Positions 1-11,046 of a stretch of DNA of 64,000 nucleotides are shown here, one piece after another. The translations under genes were made by a program, and so were the position numbers. The DNA is from Zasmidium citrigriseum (taxonomy: Eukaryota; Ascomycota; Dothideomycetes; Mycosphaerellales; Mycosphaerellaceae), in contig NHNW01000038.1 in the NCBI GenBank assembly GCA_002786025.1, positions 62,001 to 126,000 on the forward strand, written 5' to 3'. Position 1 is the first letter of the stretch, and each line of letters starts with the position of its first letter. The notes beneath the pieces were generated by a model. It saw only the letters and a list, made by a program, of their open reading frames with translations. It searched no databases and was not told the DNA's origin.

Positions 1-2103
1 TCGCTTCTTGTTCTTGTCTGGCAGGGCGGGTGCCAGAAAGTAGCCGCTGGAAGGCGCTGCGGCTTGCTGCGGCGACGAGTCCTCAGATTCCTGGTTCTCT
101 TCAGCTTTCTTGACGGTCACGCCCATGTGGCGTCCATAGCGGCCCTTGCGTCCATTTCCCTCATCCTCGCTGATGCAGCCTTCGATGCCAATGCCAGCAT
201 CACGGCAACGACCGCATGGGCGCTGGCGATCGCAGCCCTTCTTGCTCTTGCGGCAGCGTTGGCAGCGTGGCTTTGACGACAGGTCCTCCTCGTCGGCACC
301 GAGCTGGTGCTGGAAGTTGATGGTCGAAGCGATGGATGCCTTTCGGGACTGCGATGGTAGTGATGCCGGAGACATTGGCACCTTGGCGGAACTCAGCGAT
401 GACTTCTTCGCCTTCGACATGGACAGCGCCCGTGGCTTGCCAGATTTGATCGAAGCTCCGTTGGCTCCAGCGCTCTGGCGTGACTTGCTCTTCTTGCCCG
501 GCTTACGCTGGCCATCCTCCATCACAACATCGTCACTGCCAAAGGTGCCATCCCGGTGGTCTTCGTACTCTTCGCCGCTAGTGCCATCGCTTGGCAGCTC
601 GTTCATAGTGCGTTGCTTCTTCTTTTGTGGTCCAGCATCGTCCTTGTTGTATCTAGCCATGAGTGGCAGGCTGGCATCCTCATCATCGTCGTCCTCCTCT
701 TCATCCTCTTCATCTTCTTCATCCGACGACGCCGCTTCTGCCTTGCCGCTGAGGGCGTCGTCAACGGTGGATGTCGAGGTCCGACCATGGGAGAACGCCA
801 TTGGGTCACCGAGACGCATCAATTGCAATGCCACATCCTCGTCGGAGATGACGCTGCCAATGGTAGGGTCGGGCGTAGGCAGGATGCCACTGCCAGAGTT
901 GCGGTTCGAAGCATAGCTGGCACCACTCGCTCGGCCTCCTCGCAGCTGCCGATTTGGCTGTTGAAAGCCATTCTGGTAAGGGTTGCCAGGGAACGGAGGC
1001 TGCATATAGCCCGATGCATTGCCATAGCTCTGAGGCGATGGCAGCGGCTGTGTGTATGAGAACGTCTGCTGATTAGTGTTGGGGTACGGCGAAGCGGCAG
1101 GCCCAGCGCGACGTTGAGGAGAGATCGATGAAATCGAAGCGCTCATCGGTACTTGTGGTGGAACGAACAGTGGCAGTTCCTGGGTTGGTTAGACACCTGT
1201 CCGACATTTGAATGTTAGATGCGAACTCACCGAGCTTTCGAACGCCCTCTTTCGCCTGCCGCCCTCGACGATGTTGTCAACAGTGATCTCTGCTTTGATC
1301 TCCTCCGCCTTGGACCGACGAGAGCTAGTCACGGAAGCATTCTCGTTGTCACCACTGCTGTAACCGTCACCTTCTCCTACGACGCTGTTGTCTTTGCTCT
1401 TCGTCCTCGACGGTCGGGGCTTGCCACTGGGCGCGGCAGACAGACTACGTCTGCCGAGCTCAGACTGTGGAGACACGCTACGAACTCCAGCAGACCGATG
1501 GGCGGTTCTCGATGGCGAGTGGTTGAAGCTTTGCGACGGCGGGCGCATTTCGAACGCAGCACCGAGAAGTTTCTTTGGCGAAGCAGAGTCCCTCTGGTCG
1601 GCAAGAACAGAGGGTGGTGGAGCGACGGTCCTGACATATACAGTCATGTCGTTCTCGAAGTTGTCGTAGGCTGCGATAATGCCAATGCCGTCCTTGTTCT
1701 CGAAGCTCACACCGTACTCGTACAGGCCGTAGAAGTTCTTGACTGTCGTGATAATAGACTCCGTGGTATCATGTGGCGATATCATGACCCTCATCGGAAG
1801 GCGAGCCTGTATGCGAGGGTCTTTAGGATCTATGAGTTGGAAGACAACATGTCTCTGGTCCTTCTTGGCAGGCGATCCTCGAGGGTATCCGGACATGGCG
1901 GCAGCACCATGACTGCCTCTCAACGAGCGCTGTCCATTTCCAAAGGCAGGCTTCGCATCATACTGTCCATCCGAGCCAAAGCCGCCATGACGGGTTGGGT
2001 ATTGGTGGTTCTGCTTCTTGGTATCGCTTGCGCTGGCAGCATTCGGGGCACCGTTGGACAGCATTCTTGAAAGGTCCATATTCTGATCTTCTTCGACTTT
2101 CAT
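1..2103 (-). CDS. Zn(II)2Cys6 transcription factor, partial (C-terminal end beyond left edge)
   Basis: Probable nuclear DNA-binding regulator. Two exons are visible, 1231-2103 and 1-1179, with a 51-nt intron (donor GTGAGT, acceptor CAG); the reading frame is still open at base 1. I start at the ATG at 2103; the frame extends 18 nt upstream only with a GTG. About 684 residues are visible. Residues about 70-150 form a compact conserved block (begins KKDQRHVVFQLIDPKDPRIQ) that looks like a folded ubiquitin/PB1-sized domain; I cannot name it. A disordered Ser/Pro region follows, then an acidic Asp/Glu run near bases 700-750. Six cysteines at bases 175-264 are spaced C-x2-C-x6-C-x5-C-x2-C-x9-C with the basic loop RKSKKG, a zinc binuclear cluster. 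Its position near residue 600 is unusual, since most such clusters lie near the N-terminus. The target genes are unknown. Confidence 0.85.
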
Positions 2104-4760
2104 TGAGCCCGGAAGGTACACGGGCGTACTGGGAATGTATTCGGAGCGGATTGGAGCCAGCGCTGACCTATGTGCCAGTCACGCTGCTGTCGGCGCAAAA
2201 GCAGGGATCGGGTACGGGGACACGGCGGCGACGGCGAGACGACTCGATCTGCAGAAACAACTGTCAGTCATTCGCTCTCAGACGTGATCGCGCAGTATCC
2301 TGGGTGTCGTGGCAATCAAGGCGGCGTCATGTGGGCGGTATCCAAAGGGATGTGCGGCATGCCATCAGCAGCTGACCGCGATCGAGAGCGAGGGCGGGAA
2401 GACGATGATATTGGGGTACAGGTGAGGTTTTGGCGGACAGATTGAAACTCACCTAGGGTCGCCTTCACTCGATGAAGGCTGACGATGGTCGTTTGATGGG
2501 TTTGAAAGGTGGTTGCCGCTCACCTCGCTGCCGATGCCGCCGGGGCGAGACCGCAAGGGCAGAGAGGCGGAGGAAGCAGGCGAGAGGACTACCTCAGCAA
2601 ATAGAGTGGACAAATGGGTTTGCGCAAGATAGGACAACCACTCAGCTCCCAAAACCGACCTTTGGGAAGAGGTGTGGGTGGTGTGAGAGAGGAGCGAAGA
2701 AGACGAGGAGTGGAGAATGGGTGTCAAGTCAAGCCAAACTCTCCCGCTTCTCGGATAGCGATCGTGCACTTCGTTCTCTACCCTCCCTGCACCAACACTC
2801 TCATTCTTCGAATCACCATAAGCGCCGTCGATTCTATGATCTATCTGGTCTCTGGAAGCCGTCTGAGAATGTGATTCGCACCCCATCCCTTCTTCCGGTG
2901 CGAATAGCCGCCATGAAGCCGTTGAAACAAAGAAAGCAACCGAATTCCACGCAATATGTCACCGCACTCTCTGAAAGTCACTTACAGGCAGGACTCCATC
3001 CCGCTCCAACGCACAACTCAGCGCCAACTCCAGAGCGAAAGAGAGCCTTTGGCTTAGCTGCATGGCACCCCGAGCCAGACTGCACGCACGCACAAGCCGT
3101 CAGGGCCGATGAGGGAGCATGGCTGCGGTCTGCGCTCCAATGAAAGCCCACGTAGGAGGCGATCAGCCGCCAGGTTGCCCACACCATCTGGCGCTGATAA
3201 GTCAATGCGCAGCACTGCCATGCCGGCGACCTTGATGGGAAGCAGCAATGGACTGGTATGATGGCCGCCAGAGTTGAGGGCGTAAGTGCGAGCAAACCCA
3301 AGTGGGATGCCGACTGTTGCCATGGATGCACAGGCAGGCGGCTTGGTGCGACGCCGCAGAAAGTCGAACTTCTGGCCAGAAAGCAAGGTAGCGGAGCAGA
3401 GAAGCTGTGTTGTACCGTGAGCCGTTTCACCTAAATCGCAGTCGTCTGCTGATGAAGCGACTCGGAGGATATTGTGCAGAGGATTATCCACAAAGGTGGT
3501 TTGGCTGTAGCACCTCGTCATTGGGAGCACAAAGAGCGGTTGCATCTTGCAGTGTCCTTGCGGACTTGAGCATAGCGCAAAGTCAGCAATATTTGCTAGT
3601 CTGCGGTGTGCACGCCGAGGACGGCACGAGCGTCTTTGTTGTTAGACTCCCTCGGGCAGGTTTGGAGCGTGCAGCGATTATGTACCTTTGGGAGGGGTCT
3701 CGAACTGCGGCAACAGCACCAGCCGCGCCGAAGTGGGTTTCATGCTTGGGCAAGTTTTCGCAGCGATAGGCTGCCAGCGCATATCCCGACGACCGACACC
3801 TATTGTTTTGCGAACCCGACACACACCGCCGAGCTGGCACAGGAGCCAATTGAAGGCGAATAAAGAACTTTGCTCGACTGCTGAAGTTGCGATTGTTGGT
3901 GATTTCTGTCACGTGTTGACGTGCGAGTTGGCGTTGGATTTGTTGATTTCGACGCGACGGATCCTTCGCAGTCGATGGGAGAGTATTTGAAGGCACAGAC
4001 TACGGCGCATGATCGGATGTTGCCTTGAAAGTATTTTATATGTCATCGCAAGACTTTTCTGAGAGTTTGAAGCGATTTGGCCAAGGGCGCATGTTGAGAA
4101 TTGTGAATATCGATGTAGTGAGCTTGCAGCGGAAGACGTGTCGAAGCTCACAGGGATGACATGATGTTCAAGGTCGATCGTTAGTCAACCATGCAATCTG
4201 GACAGCCGTTCGACCGTTTCCAATGCGCCCCCTGTTGGTAGGCAAAAGATTCTCCATCGCAAGTGGGCCTTTTTGTCATTGAAGTTGATGCAATTGAGGG
4301 AGGAATAATAGGCAGCGACAGGAAGTGAAGTCGGGAGAGTCAAGACGCAGGCAAGAGCGACAGGGCAGTGAATTGTTGCCGTGGCGGCGCGAGCCGAACC
4401 TTAGAAGGCGCGCTTTCCTGGATTGCCGATGTCTGTTTAGCTACCTTTCGAAGACGCACGGTTGTTCCTCGCCTGCTCGCACCTCTACCGCCAGCATCGC
4501 CTACTGCCAGCAGCACCACCCCAGCAGCGATACGTCCTCCGCCACCACCGCTGGCGGCCGACGACGACGACAACATCCCCGGTGCGAGCCAGCGACGCTG
4601 TCTGCGCGGGCTGCTGCTGCCATTGGGCTCGAGCACGCCGCCGCCAACCTCGACACCGCGCCCAGCGCCTCGCCGCTCCGTGCACGCCGACACGAGCCAC
4701 GACGACGTGGAGGACCTGCCAGCATACCCATAACCAGACCAGCAGCATATCCAGCCCATC
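2104..4760. other. Intergenic, divergent upstream region of the zinc-cluster regulator and cyclin B
   Basis: This 2.66-kb stretch separates two divergently transcribed genes and must hold both promoters and 5' leaders. Open frames here (for example 2472-3143 plus strand and 2449-2886 minus strand) are low-complexity, lack family features and overlap each other on opposite strands, so I do not call them. An AT-rich patch lies near 4030 (tattttatatg). I see no RNA gene or repeat. Confidence 0.6.
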
Positions 4761-6830
4761 ATGGACGCGAAGGTAAGCCCTCACTAACCTGCGGTGCCCG
4801 CCAGCTCAGCTGGCTTCACATCCCATCAACCTTCACAACACAACATCTGCCTTCTTCACCCACTCTCCAAATCACCAGACAATGTCACACTCCACCGTCA
4901 CGCTTCTGCCTCCATTTGCCCTCCGCTTGCCTTATATATGCGTCACTTGCCCTTGCCGTCATCAACCTCTGCTTCACAACTGCGTCTCATGACAGCAACA
5001 CTTACTGATCTTCACCATCAGCCGCAGAGACCGCTCGCAGCACGCGCGGTGCGTGTCAACGACGAGAACATGCCAATTCCTACCGCCACGGGCCCAACTG
5101 GCAAGACGCTTCACCAGCGCAGCAAATCCATAACCACGATCAACAGCAAGCGGGTGCTTGGTGAGACCAACGCAAACCAGCGACTAGCTCCAAAAGACGA
5201 CTCGGAGATCGGCAAGGCATCACCAGGCAAGATTGGAATGGTCAAAGAGTCAGACATGCAGACCCAAGCCTTTCAGCGTCCAGCAGTACGCCCTCTCGGC
5301 GTTAAGAACGTGTCGAGCCAGAACGTGCCACTGAAGTCGCAAACACAACCAAACGTCGACACACAAGTGAAGAAGGTCGTGGCGAAGAAGAGCAAGGTCC
5401 TTCGAGACGTGCTCCCAGCATCCGCGCAGCCAGAAACCTGTGCCAAGGATCCAACCACGGCAGCACCAGCACAGAGCACTGTCGATGCCACGGCCCCTCT
5501 GCAGCCGAGCTTGGCTCCCAAGCAGAGCACCGCAAACCTCGGTGCCCAACATCAAGAGGTGCACAGAGTCGAGAGCATTCCTCTTCGCGATGAGCCCGCT
5601 CCTCGACCATCGAACCAGGCTCCAGTTCAGTCGAAAGCCGTGCCGCAGGTAGCCGCACCGCAGACTCAATACCCTTACGTCTACCAGCCTGCCCCAGCCG
5701 TCGTTGCTCCACAGACAGCTGCTCAGCCCGTCGTCCCCTCCAAGAACGTTGCTCAAGCGCAACTGGCCACTCCCCCGGCAGATCAGTATCTTGAGGAGGA
5801 TTTCGATGATGAGGACCAGGAGTACACCACTGCCCATTCCTTGGATCTTCGTGGAGATGTGACTGAGACGACGATCTTCAACCCGACGCACACCAAGAGG
5901 CATAAGCAAGAGCTGGCAGAGGCCAAAGCATGGGTTGAAGCAAATCGAACGGCCGATGACATTGAGGATGAGCAGTGGGATACGTCGATGGTGGCAGAAT
6001 ACGGCGACGACATCTTCGAGTACATGCGCGAGATGGAGACTCGAATGGCGCCAAACCCATACTACATGGATCAGCAGACCGAGATCCAGTGGTCCATGCG
6101 TGGTGTGCTTGTGGATTGGGTCGTGCAGGTCCACCAGCGCTTCAACCTACTGCCGGAGACGCTCTTCCTCACGATCAATTACATCGACCGCTTCCTGTCT
6201 TGCAAGATAGTCTCCTTGGGCAAGCTGCAGTTGGTTGGTGCTACGGCCATCTTCGTCGCCGCCAAGTACGAGGAGGTCAACTGTCCAACCATCTCGGAAA
6301 TTATCTATATGGTGGATAACGGTTACAGCGCCGAAGAGCTTCTGAAGGCAGAGCGATTCATGCTCAGCATGCTGCAGTTCGAGTTGGGATGGCCCGGTCC
6401 CATGAGCTTCCTTCGACGCATCAGCAAGGCCGACGACTACGATCTGGAGACTCGTACGCTGGCCAAGTACTTCCTCGAGGTCACCATCATGGACGAGCGG
6501 TTCGTGGGTTGCAAGCCAAGCTTCCTCGCTGCCGGTGCCCATTGCATGGCTCGTATGATGCTTCGAAAGGGCGAGTGGACCCAGGCACACGTCTACTACT
6601 CCAACTACACCTTCCGCCAACTGCATCGTCTTCTCGGCGCCATCTGGGAGTGCTGCAGTGGAGGTCACCAACACCATGCTGCCGTCTACGACAAGTACAC
6701 CGACAAGCGGTACAAGCGCGCCTCGACCTTCGTCCACGGTGAGATGGTGCGCGGCTTCAAGCTGCCGTTCGACTACCGCTGCAGCAGCTCCGTGGGTCCA
6801 CAGTACACGGGCAATGTGCCAGTGCAGTGA
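4761..6830 (+). CDS. nimE: G2/mitotic B-type cyclin (NimE/Cdc13/Clb-like)
   Basis: Regulatory subunit of the mitotic cyclin-dependent kinase Cdk1. Proposed model: exon 1 is 4761-4772 and encodes only MDAK; a 249-nt intron (4773-5021, GTAAGC to CAG) follows; exon 2 is 5022-6830. This gives about 606 residues. The join reads MDAK then PQRPLAARAVRVNDEN, which puts the usual basic N-terminus next to the start. A frame continuing upstream through the intron would need a GTG start. Residues up to about 320 are disordered, with a KRVLGETN segment that may act in cyclosome-mediated destruction. The cyclin fold spans about 330-590, with MRGVLVDWVVQVH (MRAILVDW-type signature), YIDRFLS and AAKYEE motifs. 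The second cyclin lobe is also intact. The four-codon exon is inferred from splice signals and needs transcript support; the cyclin identity is very secure. Confidence 0.93.
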
Positions 6831-8026
6831 GACTGCTGATTTCGTATGGTGAGTTGTCGAAAGAAGACGCAACCTTGTCGTAGACTAATCAACGACAGCT
6901 CCTTTGTCTCTACGGTCGTTCATTTGGACCAATTCGCTTGGCTTTGGCACCTTGGCGAGTCCAGCAGGCGTTGGGTGCCATTCTTCGGTCTTTTAGGCGT
7001 ACGGGGTGGTGGGCAATCGACGACTGCGACGGATTGACGACGATACGATCGACTAATACCGGCTTCTACCCCCGACCTTTGGTTTCGTGGCCAGCTTTCA
7101 TTGTGGTATGTTTGCGTTCTTTCTCCCTCTTATCTCCGGGCGGCAGCCGACAGCGACGGCAGGCAATATCGACAGTCACAGAACGGCACTGCAGCTCGTT
7201 GGTGCCCTCAGAGCAGACACGGGAGGTCTTGGAAGGCGGAGTGTACATGGAACTCCGTGAAGGGAGGTCGTGACGGGCCCATCGGTGGCTCTTTTGATAG
7301 ATGGGCGGCGTAATGGACGAGCATGCTACCAGTATACCCTCTTGCTTTTAGGGTTCGGTTTGCATAGAAAAGAATTGAGTGCATTGAAGCTATTACAGTC
7401 GTTCATTCTCGTTGTCGCCATCATCGTCAGCAGCATCTCGTCCCCACTGTCGGACATCAAGCAGGGAGTTCTAAATTCAGCCCAGCCATGGACGACTTCC
7501 CCGCCGCCCCCACTTGCTTTCGGTCCCTTCGCGCTCTGGCTAGACCGAGACGCCATCGGATTCTCCTGCAGGCACACATGTTCCTACGACAGCTCAACTT
7601 TTTTCCCGACAGCTGCGCGCCCGTTCAGCGAGTGCAATCTGGCGCCAGCCTATCCCCATCCCTGCCCGGCAGCATCGCAGGTGCAAGTAAAATTGGCGGC
7701 GGCCATCAGGTTTGTTGGTCGTCCTACGATGTGATGAGCGGAAGCGCAGTGGGGATCCGCCCGCTCGCAGACCGCAGAGAGCTCGCAGACACTGACCGAT
7801 TCCCCTTATACATGAGCTTGTTGAGAGCTAGAGCTGCAAGAAGTCTCCCTATTCCTTCTCCTCTCACACCGCCCAATTCCTCCTACTCTCAGAGCATCCC
7901 ATTGTTTCCTCTTAACTCGTTCATCCACCTTTCACCTACCTGTGAGTATAGGCATTGGCATTGACAGGCATTGGGCTCCCCATTGACCCCTCTTGAAACA
8001 GCAGAGCCCAACCACACACATCCATC
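6831..8026. other. Intergenic region with probable 5'-UTR intron of the SDR gene
   Basis: This holds the 3' end of cyclin B and the promoter/leader of the reductase. A good intron candidate lies in the leader at 7942-8001 (GTGAGTATAG donor, GAAACAG acceptor), just before the ATG at 8027. The frames at 7270-7734 and 7488-7964 show no family features and are not called. Confidence 0.5.
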
Positions 8027-8947
8027 ATGTCTCAGAAGCCCGTCCTCGTCGAGACTGCCTCCCTCCACGGCAAGGTTGCCCTCATCACTGGTGCCGGCCG
8101 TGGTATCGGACGAGGATGTGCCATTGAGCTCGGCAAGCGTGGCGCCAGCGTCGTCGTCAACTACGCCAACAGCAAGTCGGCGGCCGACGAGGTCTGCAAG
8201 ATCATCGAGAGCGCTGGCACCGGAGCCAAGTCCATCAGCATCCAGGCCGATGTGAGCAAGAAGTCCGAGATTGAGCGTCTGTTCCAGGAGACCAAGAAGC
8301 ACTTTGGCAAGATCGATATCGTCATGAGCAACAGCGGTACCGAGTCCTGGGACAAGACTGAGGAGATCACTGAGGAGAAGTACGACCATGTCTTCAACCT
8401 CAACGCACGTGCCCAGTTCTTTGTTGGCCAGGCTGCGTGGAAGTACCTTGAGAACAACGGCCGTTTGATCCTCATGAGCTCCATTGCTGCTGGTCTCCTC
8501 GGTGTCAAGGACCACGTTCTTTACAATGCCTCTAAGATGGCTGTCATTGGTATGATCAAAGGCTTTGCCACTGACTTCGGTGTCCGTGGTATCACCGTCA
8601 ACGGCGTTGCTCCCGGAGGTATCAAGTCGGATATGTTCACGCAGAATGCATGGCACTACATTGTGAGTACAGCAGGGCAAATTTGAGAGAACAGGTCTGA
8701 CCCCTTCTAGCCTGGCGCGACTCCAGATTGGCCAGCCGACAAGATTGAGGGTATGATGGCCGAGCACTGCCCATTGAAGCGCTGCGCTACTCCTGAAGAT
8801 GTTGCTCGCGTTGTTGCTTTCCTTGCCTCCGAGGACGGTGGTTGGGTTAACGGTGAGCTCGAATCAATTTGATACCTTTCCCGTGAACATTTGCTGATAA
8901 GTTCAACAGGCCAAGTCATCACCATCTCCGGCGGCTCCTCGCAGTAA
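8027..8947 (+). CDS. Short-chain dehydrogenase, tetra/trihydroxynaphthalene reductase-like
   Basis: NADPH-dependent reductase of the classical SDR family, closest in character to the hydroxynaphthalene reductases of DHN-melanin synthesis and the related versicolorin reductases. Exons are 8027-8662, 8711-8852 and 8910-8947, giving 271 residues, the usual length of the group. Near the N-terminus the Rossmann motif is TGAGRGIG. The NYANS segment after strand two fits NADP use. The catalytic Ser is in LMSSIA and the Tyr/Lys pair is YNASK. The C-terminus ends GGSSQ. Introns are 48 and 57 nt with GTGAG donors. No polyketide synthase, scytalone dehydratase or melanin regulator lies nearby, so a role in melanin is inferred from family resemblance only; a stand-alone aryl-ketone reductase is possible. 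Confidence 0.9.
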
Positions 8948-9594
8948 ACGGGTCTCTTCTTTGAACTGCATGATGGCGGGTACGGATATCGGCGTCGTGT
9001 TTGAGCGATATGACGGACATGAGGCAGGGACTGGGATAGAGGTTCAAAAAGCTCGTGTCTGCGTGGAATGAGCGGAATTGGATGATACTGCAAGAACTTG
9101 GGATATGATGATCTTATGTAGCTGGTCAGATGTGAATGAGAAAGTGAAGTTTGACAAAAATGCCTAGAGGATGTCGTCGTGACATGGTGTGACCTGGCAA
9201 GCAGCAGGGGACTTTTGATTGACCCGACGCTTGAACCTCGCTTGCTCGGGAGTGGAGAAGATCGATCTTGACTTTCTTGTGACCTCTCTTGGACTTCTTC
9301 GTCGACTTTCAAGAAGATACAATCAGTCCAAGATATCGGCCGATTGGCACAGACATTCAGCTTTTGAGATCGATAGCATTGCGATATCTCGGTGCACTGA
9401 AGTTCAAGAATCCGCGAGTCTGTTTGAAGAGAGAGAAACGCCACTTGCGCTTTCGACTTGCTCCTGCCATTGATCAAAAGAACAGAACGAGATCTTGACA
9501 TCGCATGGCCAAAAATTGAGCATTACGAACGAAGGACCGCTCATACATCTGACCTTTTGCTGGTGGCAAAGTCTGGCTACGACCACTCGTGAAA
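8948..9594. other. Intergenic region between SDR and SurE genes
   Basis: This stretch holds the 3' end of the reductase and the promoter of the SurE gene. The open frames on both strands (8707-9501 minus, 9219-9473 plus) lack family features. I see no RNA gene or repeat. Confidence 0.5.
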
Positions 9595-10612
9595 ATGCAT
9601 ATTCTGGTGAGTCGAGCAAGTGCGCCATTGAGGAGACGAGTTGGCACTCACGGCTATATAATGCTAGGTGACCAACGATGACGGTCCGCCGTCCGCCCAG
9701 TCCTCTCCATACATCTTGCCCTTCGTCAACCACCTCGAGGAAGCCGGTCACACCGTCTCCGTCATAGTCCCGGACACTCAGCGATCATGGATCGGAAAAG
9801 CACACATGGTCGGTCAGGACGTTCGTGCTTCATTCTACTGGCCACCAAGCAAGAACCCGGAAGTTCACCACGACGCCGTCTCAGAAGGTGACAATGGCAA
9901 GCACCCCTGGGTGCTGGTCAACTCGACTCCGGCTGGCTGCTCACAAATAGGTCTCAGTCACTTCTTCCAAGACCGAGGACCGATTGATCTTGTCATTTCT
10001 GGTCCCAACTATGGCCGCAATACGTCTGCTGTCTTCGCTCTGTCATCAGGAACACTGGGAGCGGCGATGGAAGCCAGCTGTTGTGGTTACCGTGCCATCG
10101 CTCTCTCCTTTGCCTTCTTCGACCGCAAGAACGAGCCTGAGGTCGTCGCCGAAAGCTGTACGCAAAGTGTACGGGTCTGCGAATGGCTCGCGAAGAACGC
10201 AAAGTGGGATGCCGCTCACCTGTACAGCGTGAACGTCCCGGTCAAGAAAGGAGTGCTCAATTCGAAGATCTCCTGGACGAAGATGCTACAGAATCAATGG
10301 AACAAAGGTGCCTGCTTTCAGGAGCTACCTCTGGCTTCCGGCGTAGATGATCCGGCAACTGAGGAGGCAGAGCTGCGGAAACAAGAGAGTAAGGCTCTTG
10401 GTGGTGAGCAGAGTGGAACTGTCACGCCGGCGAATCAATGGAGGCCAAGGCATTTCAAATGGGCTCCTAGATTCGCGGATGTCTACGAGAGTGTGCTGAA
10501 AGCTGGTCCGGGCTCTGATGGATGGGCTGTGAAGGAGGGAGAGACGAGTATAACCGCCCTGAAGGCGAACTTCATGCATGCCGAAGGATTCGAGGGAGAG
10601 CTGAAGTTGTAG
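9595..10612 (+). CDS. SurE-family 5'-nucleotidase / acid phosphatase
   Basis: Metal-dependent phosphatase of the SurE fold, which removes phosphate from nucleoside monophosphates and other phosphoesters. The first exon is only 12 nt (9595-9606, MHIL), followed by a 61-nt intron (GTGAGT to CTAG) and exon 2 at 9668-10612, giving 318 residues. The join restores the family N-terminus MHILVTNDDGPPS, in which the two adjacent Asp residues bind the metal. The downstream motif SGPNYGRNTS matches the second metal/phosphate-binding loop, with the binding Asn. GTLGAAMEA is the conserved helix that follows. There is no signal peptide and no tubulin-tyrosine-ligase-like domain, unlike yeast Pby1, so this is the single-domain form. 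The natural substrate cannot be read from the sequence. Confidence 0.92.
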
Positions 10613-11046
10613 AGGATTTGAGAGGGGCGAGTCAGCCAAACCAATTACTGATCCTGTGTCTCTGTTCGAACATATTCACAAGTACTTCATCAAAACAATT
10701 GTTAGAACTTGGCAGTTGGTATAGCCGTTAGACATGGCGACGCAGGTACCACCTCCAACGTCATTGGTTGGTGTTGTGAATTCCCCGGGGCTCGAACGAA
10801 CGCGTGGAGAGTGGCTGTGCCTGCACCAAACTCTCACCAACCCGCCGCCAATGCTGGGCGATGCAACCATTGCCGCCAGCCGCAAGGCTCGAGCCTTTCA
10901 GCATTCTAGATTCCCCAAATAGACATCACCCTTGCACCGACATTCACAGTATGCGATTGCAGAGAAAGAGCGTGGTTTGGGAGTGTCAAAGAGCGATGCA
11001 TTCGGCCGGTTGATCCGAGCGATACACGTTACAGAATAGAGACAAT
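10613..11046. other. Intergenic region upstream of the flippase gene
   Basis: This is the promoter/leader of the P4-ATPase gene. It contains an SmaI-type palindrome (ccccgggg) near 10785-10790 beside a weak tRNA-like patch that I examined and rejected. Small frames here (10709-10922) have no recognisable family. Confidence 0.45.

Noticed and set aside
146..916. 256-codon plus-strand frame with a long Ser run
   Set aside because: It is the antisense shadow of the acidic and Zn-cluster exon of the minus-strand regulator.
5250..6134. 294-codon minus-strand frame
   Set aside because: It is antisense to the cyclin B coding sequence and has no domain of its own.
8027..10612. DHN-melanin gene cluster
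   Set aside because: Only one reductase is present; no polyketide synthase, scytalone dehydratase or melanin regulator lies in the window.
10715..10810. Possible tRNA-like sequence (A-box-like tatagccgttag and B-box-like ggctcgaacga)
   Set aside because: The T-arm does not pair, the expected invariant T of the B-box is missing and no cloverleaf could be drawn on either strand.
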